Below are positions 1 to 6,426 of a stretch of 10,000 nt of DNA, in pieces. A program made the position numbers and the translations under genes. The stretch is from assembly GCA_020216745.1 (NCBI GenBank), contig JAIWNQ010000204.1, forward strand, positions 1 to 10,000. The letters run 5' to 3'. Origin of the DNA: Candidatus Hydrogenedens sp. (lineage in GTDB: Bacteria > Hydrogenedentota > Hydrogenedentia > Hydrogenedentales > Hydrogenedentaceae). The notes beneath the pieces were generated by a model that made no database searches, was not told the DNA's origin, and was given only the letters and a program-made list of their open reading frames with translations. How positions within the stretch are numbered: position 1 is the stretch's first letter; the number at the start of each line of letters is the position of its first letter.

Positions 1-75
1 CTTGTGGCTACCTGTCGTGCGTTAGGTATTCCTACACGTGTTGCTGGTGAAGCCCGAAAGAGATTTCTAAAATAA
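1..75 (+). CDS. C-terminal end of a transglutaminase-core-like protein (partial, 5' end outside window)
   Basis: The first frame is open from base 1 to a TAA at 73-75 and gives 24 residues containing CRALGIPTRVAGEARKR. The RALGIPxRV string is typical of the helix and strand just after the catalytic Cys helix in transglutaminase-like domains (family knowledge). In such domains the catalytic His and Asp normally follow some 25-60 residues later. Here the protein stops about 11 residues after the motif, and the other two frames close within the next bases, so the usual second half of the domain is absent. It may be a truncated or decayed gene, or another family sharing the motif. A hairpin terminator follows at 130-153. 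With only 24 residues visible the family call is tentative. Confidence 0.5.
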   Translation, partial: LVATCRALGIPTRVAGEARKRFLK

Positions 76-129
76 TTATAGAAATAAAGCGTATTTTTGA
101 ATAGAAATAATTAGATACTGAACATTCTC

Positions 130-153
130 AGGGGCAATTTGTAAGTTGCCCCT
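130..153 (+). terminator. Rho-independent terminator-like hairpin after the partial gene
   Basis: AGGGGCAA (130-137) pairs perfectly with TTGCCCCT (146-153). Two more pairs (T-G and T-A) can extend the stem to 10 bp around a 4-base loop. A short T run (161-164) follows after a few A/T-rich bases, so the tail is weaker than in a textbook terminator. It lies 55 bp after the stop of the partial gene and separates it from the gene at 270. Confidence 0.6.
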
Positions 154-210
154 AAATTACTTTTCCGTGGCTATCATATTTGTTTAGAGGATTGATATGT
201 AAATTTGATA

Positions 211-224
211 TTGTATCTATACAA
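211..224. promoter_or_regulatory. 14-bp perfect palindrome, possible operator
   Basis: TTGTAT-CT-ATACAA is an exact inverted repeat with 6-bp arms and a 2-bp centre, 45 bp upstream of the ATG at 270. Just upstream is TTGATA (192-197), which could act as a -35 element; the palindrome would then cover the -10 zone (weak TATCTA at 214-219 or TATACA at 218-223). Size and symmetry fit a dimeric helix-turn-helix repressor site. The binding protein cannot be named, and chance is possible in such AT-rich DNA. Confidence 0.35.
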
Positions 225-269
225 AACAAAATTTATCAGTAGTAAATTAAGAACAAGGAAAAGGGTAAT

Positions 270-1715
270 ATGACCAAGAATAGTATGTTTATTATGTTCG
301 CAACTGTAGCCATAATCGCACAGATGCTATGTGTTGTATCCTATGGTGTAGAAGCAACTATTGCCAAGGATAGGATGCTTATTGTTAATGGGCAAAGAAC
401 CTTCATTTTGGGACTGTATAGCCCAAAGACCGATGACCCTAATGAATTACAAATGGTAGCAGACGCTGGGTTTAATTTGATTTCAATCAGTCCCAGTGAG
501 GAACAACTGAATGTTGCTAAAGCACATAATTTGATGGCATGGGCAAATATCCATTCTGCAATTGCTTCTTCGGATGCGGAAACACGAAAACAGGAACTTA
601 TGAAATTGATAAATCTGTGTTCAGGGCATCCTTCCTTTTTTGTCTGGGAGATGCCTGATGAAGCATTATGGAACATATACCTTCGCAATAATGAGGCAAA
701 ACGGTATAAAGAACCGCAGGCAATACGGGAGAAATTAACGCAAATTACAGATGAAAAACTGAAAGAAGACTTAACTACTAAATTACAGAAAGCAATAGAA
801 TTCTACAGTAAGGGTTTATGGGCAGAAGGGGAAGGAATTGTAGAGCAAATTTGGCAGAGGCTTGGTGAAACTTCACCTTTTGCAAATTATTCTATGGCAG
901 ATATAGAGAGATTTAAGGCGGATGAATTAGAAAAACTTCATCAAGCCTATCAAATTATCAAAGAAGTAGACCCGAAGCATCCAGTATGGGCAAATCATGC
1001 TCCGCGTAATTCGATGGAAAGTCTGCGTAAATTTAGTGCCTGTGCTGATATTGTTGGTTGTGATATTTATCCTGTGCCAATGCATCCTAAACTACGGCAT
1101 TCTGACTTGATGGACCAAACGATGGCATCTGTGGGTGCCTATACCCGCCGAATGCAGGAAATAGACCCACAAAAACCTGTGTGGATGGTGATTCAAGGAT
1201 TTGATTGGGGAATGTTGCAGGGGGATGTATATGAACGGAGTGGTAGTGAACAGAAAGGATTTCGGCCACCGACACTTAATGAAATTCGTTTTATGGGTTT
1301 TGATTGTATTGTCAATGGGGCTCGTGGTATTTTGTTTTGGGGAACGCATTATGTTCCCCGAGATATGCAACTATGGTCTGACTTGTTAACATTTGCGAAA
1401 GAAATTAAATCTCTCCAACCAGTCCTTTCCGCAGAAGACGCCTCGCAACCTGTGAGTATAACGCAGGATGAGATATTTGGCTCGGGGGATCGTGGTGTTC
1501 TTGCACTGGTAAAGATTTATCAGCAACACCCATGGATTTTACTTGTTAATGAATGGCATGAATGTGGGATTCGTTATCATTTGAGTTCTCCCTACTTATC
1601 CTCAGGTCAAAAATATCGTGAGTATTACACACAAATAGAAGTTGAGGTGAAAGATAATACCTTGACATACGGTATTGAGCCTCATAATGTTCAGGTTTGG
1701 CAACCTGTGGAATAG
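270..1715 (+). CDS. Secreted TIM-barrel glycoside-hydrolase-like protein
   Basis: Predicted 481-residue exported protein. Residues 1-29 form a Sec-type signal peptide (hydrophobic stretch about 6-25, likely cleavage after VEA). Mature residues 33-50 (MLIVNGQRTFILGLYSP) resemble the first strand of (beta/alpha)8 glycosidases of the GH2/GH5/GH42 superfamily. Other barrel-like strands are AGFNLISI (66-73), HPSFFVWEMPDEALW (120-134), ADIVGCDIYPVP (259-270), KPVWMVIQGFDWG (302-314) and ARGILFWGTHY (351-361). E131, in a DEP-like position, is the likely acid/base. The nucleophile is unclear because the late strand carries Q309 rather than Glu. A helical, Lys/Glu-rich insert spans about 140-205. The C-terminus (about 395-481) is beta-rich and may be an accessory domain. 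The start is supported by AAGGAAAAGG (255-264). It is probably monocistronic, with a terminator upstream and repeats just after the stop. The substrate is unknown; catalytic activity is inferred only. Confidence 0.7.
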   Translation: MTKNSMFIMFATVAIIAQMLCVVSYGVEATIAKDRMLIVNGQRTFILGLYSPKTDDPNELQMVADAGFNLISISPSEEQLNVAKAHNLMAWANIHSAIASSDAETRKQELMKLINLCSGHPSFFVWEMPDEALWNIYLRNNEAKRYKEPQAIREKLTQITDEKLKEDLTTKLQKAIEFYSKGLWAEGEGIVEQIWQRLGETSPFANYSMADIERFKADELEKLHQAYQIIKEVDPKHPVWANHAPRNSMESLRKFSACADIVGCDIYPVPMHPKLRHSDLMDQTMASVGAYTRRMQEIDPQKPVWMVIQGFDWGMLQGDVYERSGSEQKGFRPPTLNEIRFMGFDCIVNGARGILFWGTHYVPRDMQLWSDLLTFAKEIKSLQPVLSAEDASQPVSITQDEIFGSGDRGVLALVKIYQQHPWILLVNEWHECGIRYHLSSPYLSSGQKYREYYTQIEVEVKDNTLTYGIEPHNVQVWQPVE

Positions 1716-1720
1716 GATGG

Positions 1721-1747
1721 GTCGGACACGTCAGACGAGTCGGACAG
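1721..1747. repeat. Three tandem 9-bp palindromic repeats (GTCnGAC + 2 bp), copy 1
   Basis: The units are GTCGGACAC (1721-1729), GTCAGACGA (1730-1738) and GTCGGACAG (1739-1747), with an exact 9-bp period. Each unit holds the 7-bp palindrome GTC-N-GAC. They begin 5 bp after the TAG of the plus-strand glycosidase-like gene and end 8 bp before the stop of the converging DUF1318 gene, so they fill this 40-bp gap. No long-stem terminator is visible here. Related units occur at 8312-8347. Confidence 0.75.
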
Positions 1748-1755
1748 GGAAAAGG

Positions 1756-2325
1756 CTATTTTTGGGTGATTTTTCCGTCAGGGGTTTGGTATTTGTGTCC
1801 TTGCTGGAGGTATTGGGTTCGTGCACGGTAAAAGGTGTCCTGAATAGCGGATAGGGATTTGGGTGGATAATTGTTGGCTTTGACAATACCTTCGTAAAGA
1901 GCCCAGCGGTCGCTGTTTTCTCCCATTACAACCAGAGCATTTTTATCTCGCTGTTGCCGTGTTGTGCTTTTTTTGTAGGAACTATTTCGCTGAATCGCAA
2001 TAAGTCCGCTATTTTGTTCATAAACAAAGCCTTTATCAAGAAGGTCTTTTATTAATTCATGACGAACTGCACGGGTACGGATTGCCTGTTTTATTTGAGG
2101 TGTATCTAAATTTATCCCGAGATTTGATACATCTGGTTCACGTTCGCCAGCCCAGATTTTTTCTTCGATGTATTGTGCGGTTTTTAAAAGGTCTTCTTGA
2201 GGTAATGACGTATAGTCTGGTTTTACTCGTATAAATGAGTGAACTAATGTTCCACAGGATGTAAAGGCTATCAATGAAATGACACCGATTATGGTATAGA
2301 TAAAAAATATAAATTTACCTTTCAT
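1756..2325 (-). CDS. DUF1318 (YdbL-like) family lipoprotein
   Basis: 189 residues. The N-terminus (1-23) is a hydrophobic export signal ending in FTSC, a loose lipobox with C24 as the likely lipidated residue, so an envelope lipoprotein is inferred. Residues 82-189 match the DUF1318/YdbL pattern: an Arg-rich helix (RTRAVRHELIKDLLDKGFV), then YEQNSGLIAIQ, then NALVVMGENSDRWALYEGIVKANN, and a C-terminal PDGKITQK resembling the family's PDGxWxxK end. In enterobacteria YdbL is encoded with YdbH and YnbE, linked to an AsmA-like envelope protein; neither is visible here. The molecular function is not established. AGAGGAA (2333-2339 on the minus strand) lies 7 bases before the ATG and inside the end of the upstream diguanylate cyclase gene. 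The genes are 4 bp apart, so they are very likely co-transcribed and perhaps translationally coupled. Confidence 0.75.
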   Translation of the reverse strand: MKGKFIFFIYTIIGVISLIAFTSCGTLVHSFIRVKPDYTSLPQEDLLKTAQYIEEKIWAGEREPDVSNLGINLDTPQIKQAIRTRAVRHELIKDLLDKGFVYEQNSGLIAIQRNSSYKKSTTRQQRDKNALVVMGENSDRWALYEGIVKANNYPPKSLSAIQDTFYRARTQYLQQGHKYQTPDGKITQK

Positions 2326-2329
2326 TTTT

Positions 2330-3991
2330 TTATTCCTCTGTTTGGTTTAGGGTTACATTTTTTGGTGCAATGACCTTATTTTTACCTTCCCGTTTAGCAC
2401 GGTAAAGGCATTGGTCAGCTATACGCAATAAATCTTCAACAGATAATACTTCATTCTGAACAACCTCTGCCACACCGCCACTTATTGTAATATTTATCTT
2501 CTTCCCCATATGTTCAAATGGTTTTTCTTCAATAATCTTTCTTATTCGTTCTGCCTGAATGTATGCACCATCTAATGTTGTCTGTGGCATGATGATAATG
2601 AACTCTTCACCACCGTATCTTGCGACAATATCTGTTCGACGGACTGCTTGTTGAATACGTAGGGCTATTTCTTTTAGAACTGCGTCGCCGAAAAGATGCC
2701 CGTAGTTATCGTTACACTTTTTAAAATCATCAATATCAAACAAAGCACATGATAAAGGTAGATTGTAACGTAAGCTACGAAGGACTTCCTCCTCTAGCCG
2801 CTCTCTAAAATAGCGGTGGTTATAGATACCTGTAAGTCCATCTGTAATAGCTAATTGTTCCAGCTTTTTATTGGCTTCTTGCACTGTTTCAAATAACTGT
2901 GCCTTTTCAAGAGCATTTGCGGCAGCATTGGTTACTATCTCAAAGAAATTTATTTCCTGTAATGAAAAGGTTGCTTCGCGTCGCACTGCACGTAATAATA
3001 GGGAGCCTACTTCTGGGTCATATAGAATAATAGGAATAACCAAGATTGAATTAATACCTTTTTTTATAAGAGATTCGAGGCATGGTTGTGTTATTGGGTC
3101 TTGTTTGACGTTATTAATAACAACTTTATCACCAATAGATAGGGCTTTTCGTATTTCAGGGTATTTGATTAAAGGAACAGTAATATCATATAAATTTGCA
3201 TCATCATGTGAAGCAAGGACATGTACGACATCTTCTTGCCCCCATACGCGGACTATGGAACAACGGTCTGAAGGGACGATATGCGATATTTGTTCGACAA
3301 AGACATATAGCACGTCACGGGCATGTTTTTTCGATGAGATGGCTTTCAGAATTTCTAACACGGTCGCTAATTCATTCTTATCTAATTCAATTGAGGATTC
3401 ATGCCCTACTATCATGTTTGAATGAAAAGACATAATTCGTGTTGTAATTTCTATAATTTGTTCCAAATGCTCTTTTGAAGGAGTATATTCAGCCAATAAC
3501 GTAGGTGTGAATAATTGGAGCAGGTGACGGATGTATTGATGATGGTATGACCATGCTCCGTCAAAGTTACTATGATTATTAGTGTTTTTTATGTTTGTAA
3601 TCGTTCCGAGAAAGGCTAACGCAATCATAGGAGATACCAGAATCAAAATACGGTCTGCTGGTTGAAAAAAAGGAGGAGGGACATGATATTCAACGGGGAT
3701 ATCCCAATTAGATGGTACGTTTCCAAATGTAATAATTTTTGTTATATTTGGAAATATTTTTTCGATTTCTGTTAGTTGCATCATAGTCTCAGAATCACCA
3801 ATTACAATAAGATTTTCTATCTTACTGTGGGATATATTTCGTATTGCTTCGTCACAGAGACTGTAATACAATCCTGCATCATTAATTGAAATTAATGCTT
3901 TATGTGTAGGTTGGATTTGATTGAAACCAGCGGAATGAATTTTTTCTTTAAGGGTTTGCTTGTTATTATTGTTATTTTCCACCAATGACAT
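2330..3991 (-). CDS. Diguanylate cyclase with DICT-like and GAF sensor domains
   Basis: 553 residues with no signal peptide or membrane segment, so cytoplasmic. The C-terminal GGDEF domain (about 383-543) has LFDIDDFKKCNDNYGH (metal and nucleotide binding), the active-site GGEEF at 460-464, and RxxD (R451-D454) five residues before it. The domain should therefore make c-di-GMP from two GTP and be product-inhibited at the I-site. Residues about 205-365 look like a GAF domain (DVLYVFVEQISHIVPSDRCSIV; later SILVIPIILYDPEVGSLLLRA), ligand unknown, joined to GGDEF by a short helix (359-382). Residues about 15-165 resemble the DICT sensor seen on cyanobacterial cyclases (ADRILILVSPMIALAFLG, then FDGAWSYHHQYIRHLLQLF); this is by eye and less certain. 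A five-Asn run sits at 6-10. AAGG lies about 8 bases before the ATG. The gene follows the L,D-transpeptidase gene after 40 bp and precedes DUF1318 by 4 bp. Confidence 0.92.
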   Translation of the reverse strand: MSLVENNNNNKQTLKEKIHSAGFNQIQPTHKALISINDAGLYYSLCDEAIRNISHSKIENLIVIGDSETMMQLTEIEKIFPNITKIITFGNVPSNWDIPVEYHVPPPFFQPADRILILVSPMIALAFLGTITNIKNTNNHSNFDGAWSYHHQYIRHLLQLFTPTLLAEYTPSKEHLEQIIEITTRIMSFHSNMIVGHESSIELDKNELATVLEILKAISSKKHARDVLYVFVEQISHIVPSDRCSIVRVWGQEDVVHVLASHDDANLYDITVPLIKYPEIRKALSIGDKVVINNVKQDPITQPCLESLIKKGINSILVIPIILYDPEVGSLLLRAVRREATFSLQEINFFEIVTNAAANALEKAQLFETVQEANKKLEQLAITDGLTGIYNHRYFRERLEEEVLRSLRYNLPLSCALFDIDDFKKCNDNYGHLFGDAVLKEIALRIQQAVRRTDIVARYGGEEFIIIMPQTTLDGAYIQAERIRKIIEEKPFEHMGKKINITISGGVAEVVQNEVLSVEDLLRIADQCLYRAKREGKNKVIAPKNVTLNQTEE

Positions 3992-4031
3992 TATTCTTGC
4001 CTTTACAGTGAAGTGCTATTGAAAATATTTA

Positions 4032-5384
4032 TTAAGGGGTTTTTATTTCTGTTTTTGTTTTTGTTTCTGTATCCTGTTTTTTTTCTGGGGTTGTTTCAGA
4101 AATACCTACATCAATCTTTTCGATGGGGAATATATCTTCGTAATTAACAACTTCTTTTATGAATACTGGTGTAGAGCGGACTATTAAATCATAAATTTCT
4201 TCTACTTCTTCTGGATAGAAACGAACACATCCATTTGATGAATATGTTCCGACGGTTTCTGGTGCAATTGTCCCATGAAGTCCTAAATCTGTTGGCAAGC
4301 CTGGCTCGGATGGAACTAATGGCATCCAACGTGTTCCCAATTCATTTCGGGGGTCTCCAGCAGGGATAGGTCCTTCACCAGGTTTAAACCACGTTGGATT
4401 TTTCTGTTTATTCCCTATTTTGTAACTGCCTAATGCGGTTTCATGGCCTGGTTTTCCTAACCCGACTTTGTATCGTTTGAAGATTCCTTGGTCATCTACT
4501 AAAAAGGCACGACATTTAGAACGTTCCACGAAAAGTCTAAAATCTTTGGGGGTATACTTTAAGGTTTGATTGGGACGAAGAACAGCATTTTCTTCCAATT
4601 GGTTAGCACGACAAAGCATTCCTACTGGCGTGTTTAGTTTAGTACCGATAGTAATGATTGTATCTCCTTTCTGGACGGTATAAACTCTACTTTCTGGTGT
4701 CGGTATATTTGAAAAAATAAGTTCAACATTTAATTTTCCTAATAAATCCAGTGCCTCATTCCAAATATCTGAATCCCATGGTGCATCAGCAACTGCTAAC
4801 TGTGCATAATCACGTGCTTTAATTTTATTATTTTCCTTTTCTTCTAAACGTGCTAATCCATAATAACCATAAACTCGATTTCCTTTTGAAAAGCGGTCAA
4901 TAATGGTCTGGTATGTAGAACGAGCAATGTCCTTTTTGTTGATGTCTTCTGCAGTAAGGGCATACTGATATAGAAGGTAAGGATATTGCATACTACCTGT
5001 GCATTTTTGTTGTGCCTCTTCTGCAACGGAAAAGGCATCATTCATATTACCCGCTTTTTTTTCAACATTTATGAGCATCAGACACGCTTGTGTCAGATTT
5101 TCAGTATTTTTTTCCTTCTTTATGTATTTTTTTAGTTCAGTACGGAGTTCATCATATTTGGATTCATCCCAAAGTTTTTTAAAGTATTCAAATGGGTTCT
5201 CATTTGTTTTTTCTGAGGTAGGAAGGATTTTTTCAACTATATTTTTGTTTTTCATAAATTCGGGAGACCAATATATAAGTCTGTATACACCATAAACAGC
5301 AATAAGCATTAATATTACCGCTATGAAGATACGGAGTAACGTTCTGTCTGATTTCTTTTTTGAGGAAAAGTATTGTTTTGGCAT
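4032..5384 (-). CDS. Membrane-anchored L,D-transpeptidase (TPR-like, LysM, YkuD)
   Basis: 450 residues. A Lys/Arg-rich N-terminus is followed by one membrane helix (about 17-37) with no clear cleavage site, so the rest is probably periplasmic and tethered. Residues 60-215 are helical and TPR-like (repeated Ala/Tyr/Leu pairs, YGYYGLARLEEKENNKIKARDYAQLAV). A LysM domain spans about 234-278 (VYTVQKGDTIITIGTKLNTPVGMLCRAN). The YkuD catalytic domain covers about 288-412 with H370-GT and S383-N-G-C386-V-R388, the expected His/Cys active site. The family forms 3-3 peptidoglycan cross-links or attaches proteins to peptidoglycan. The tail (438-450) is a low-complexity Thr/Lys/Glu repeat. The start lies 7 bp after the kinase stop. 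No strong Shine-Dalgarno sequence precedes the ATG, which suggests translation coupled to the kinase gene. Confidence 0.93.
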   Translation of the reverse strand: MPKQYFSSKKKSDRTLLRIFIAVILMLIAVYGVYRLIYWSPEFMKNKNIVEKILPTSEKTNENPFEYFKKLWDESKYDELRTELKKYIKKEKNTENLTQACLMLINVEKKAGNMNDAFSVAEEAQQKCTGSMQYPYLLYQYALTAEDINKKDIARSTYQTIIDRFSKGNRVYGYYGLARLEEKENNKIKARDYAQLAVADAPWDSDIWNEALDLLGKLNVELIFSNIPTPESRVYTVQKGDTIITIGTKLNTPVGMLCRANQLEENAVLRPNQTLKYTPKDFRLFVERSKCRAFLVDDQGIFKRYKVGLGKPGHETALGSYKIGNKQKNPTWFKPGEGPIPAGDPRNELGTRWMPLVPSEPGLPTDLGLHGTIAPETVGTYSSNGCVRFYPEEVEEIYDLIVRSTPVFIKEVVNYEDIFPIEKIDVGISETTPEKKQDTETKTKTEIKTP

Positions 5385-5391
5385 AGTTTAA

Positions 5392-6327
5392 TCAGATTCT
5401 CGATTCTGTTGCTCGTGTTAAATCTAATAATAGTTCAGTCATAGATTGATATCGATTTTCAATTTTTCGACGTAGTGATTTTAAGATAATCCTATCTAAA
5501 GCAGGTGTTATCTGCGGATTATGAGATGATGGAGGAACAAATTTATAGTTTGGGTCTATTAATTGTCGTGTAACTATTTTTGCATCATTTCCTTCGCACG
5601 GATGTTTTCCTGAAAAGAGTTCATACATTGTAATTCCGAATGAAAAGATATCGGAACGTAGGTCTAAATTCTTTTTTAGTATCTGTTCGGGAGACATGTA
5701 AAGACGTGTCCCACCAGTTTCTTTCATAAGCCAACCACGCCATGTTGCATTTGTTTTGGATAGACCAAAATCCACAATTTTTACCTGTTTACCATCTTTT
5801 GAGAATAGGAAATTTGCAGGTTTTACATCCCTATGAACGATTCCATGCTGATGCAAGTAATCAAGTCCGTGACATAGTTTTATACAAATATCAATCATTT
5901 GGCGTATGTTCAAATCACGTTCTATAATATGTTTTTTTAGGTTGTACCCGTCAATATATTCCATAACAATACACCGACGGAGCCGTCCCATTATGTCAAT
6001 AGCCTCATGGATATTTTTATCCATTTTAATAATATTTGGATGGTTTAATGATGCGGCAATCATTACTTCCCTGCCGAGGAAATCTTGTTTGCGTCGTTTT
6101 GGGTCTTCATCAAAACGTGGGTCAAGCACTTTAACAGCAACGGTAAGGTCTTTTGAACGGTCTATCGCTTTGTATACCGTTCCCATACCACCGCTACCAA
6201 TTGGTGCAATGATTTCATACGGTCCAACTTGCTTAATCTCAAGTTCGACTTTATTAGGGTCGTCAAAGTCTGATTTAGTTATAGGTTGAGAATCTTCATC
6301 TTTTTTGCGTTTAAATATCCAGAACAT
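5392..6327 (-). CDS. Hanks-type Ser/Thr protein kinase (catalytic domain only)
   Basis: 311 residues forming one kinase domain (about 37-305) after a short charged N-terminus. All key elements are visible: Gly-rich loop IGSGGMGTVY (43-51), VAVK lysine K66, RD-type catalytic loop HRDVKPAN (165-172), DFG (186-188), activation segment with GGTRLYMSPEQ (SPE at 212-214) and SDIFSFGITMYELFSGKHP (225-243). It should phosphorylate Ser/Thr residues with ATP, and the RD motif suggests activation-loop control. No PASTA repeats or membrane helix are present, unlike PknB, so it is cytosolic and needs another sensor. AAGAGGGG sits very close before the ATG (about 3 bases). It is followed after 7 bp by the L,D-transpeptidase and preceded at 99 bp by the MoxR gene; that gap (6328-6426) is very AT-rich and may hold its own promoter. 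Substrates are unknown. Confidence 0.95.
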   Translation of the reverse strand: MFWIFKRKKDEDSQPITKSDFDDPNKVELEIKQVGPYEIIAPIGSGGMGTVYKAIDRSKDLTVAVKVLDPRFDEDPKRRKQDFLGREVMIAASLNHPNIIKMDKNIHEAIDIMGRLRRCIVMEYIDGYNLKKHIIERDLNIRQMIDICIKLCHGLDYLHQHGIVHRDVKPANFLFSKDGKQVKIVDFGLSKTNATWRGWLMKETGGTRLYMSPEQILKKNLDLRSDIFSFGITMYELFSGKHPCEGNDAKIVTRQLIDPNYKFVPPSSHNPQITPALDRIILKSLRRKIENRYQSMTELLLDLTRATESRI

Positions 6328-6426
6328 AGCCCCTCTTCGACTGAGTATTCATCCTTAATATATTTTTTCATTTGCCAGTTATATATTAATAATACCATAA
6401 ATTATATAGAAAATAATAAATTATAT

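Noticed and set aside
341..688. 115-residue minus-strand reading frame within the glycosidase-like gene
   Set aside because: Antisense shadow with no motif and no ribosome binding site context.
1721..1747. CRISPR or iteron origin
   Set aside because: Units are 9 bp with no spacers, only three copies, and no cas, rep or dnaA gene nearby.
2871..3425. 184-residue plus-strand reading frame inside the diguanylate cyclase gene
   Set aside because: Antisense to the well-supported GAF region; Cys/Ser/Thr-rich composition typical of a shadow frame.
3961..3980. Asn-codon trinucleotide run at the start of the diguanylate cyclase gene as a phase-variation tract
   Set aside because: Changes in a trinucleotide run would keep the frame, so it would not switch expression; it is short and imperfect.
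4032..4075. Hexamer-like T-rich repeat at the end of the L,D-transpeptidase gene
   Set aside because: It encodes a low-complexity Thr/Lys/Glu tail in frame; no separate element is needed to explain it.
6328..6426. Very AT-rich gap between the MoxR and kinase genes as a small gene or terminator
   Set aside because: No open frame with a ribosome binding site and no stable GC-containing hairpin could be found; a promoter is possible but no convincing -35/-10 pair was seen.
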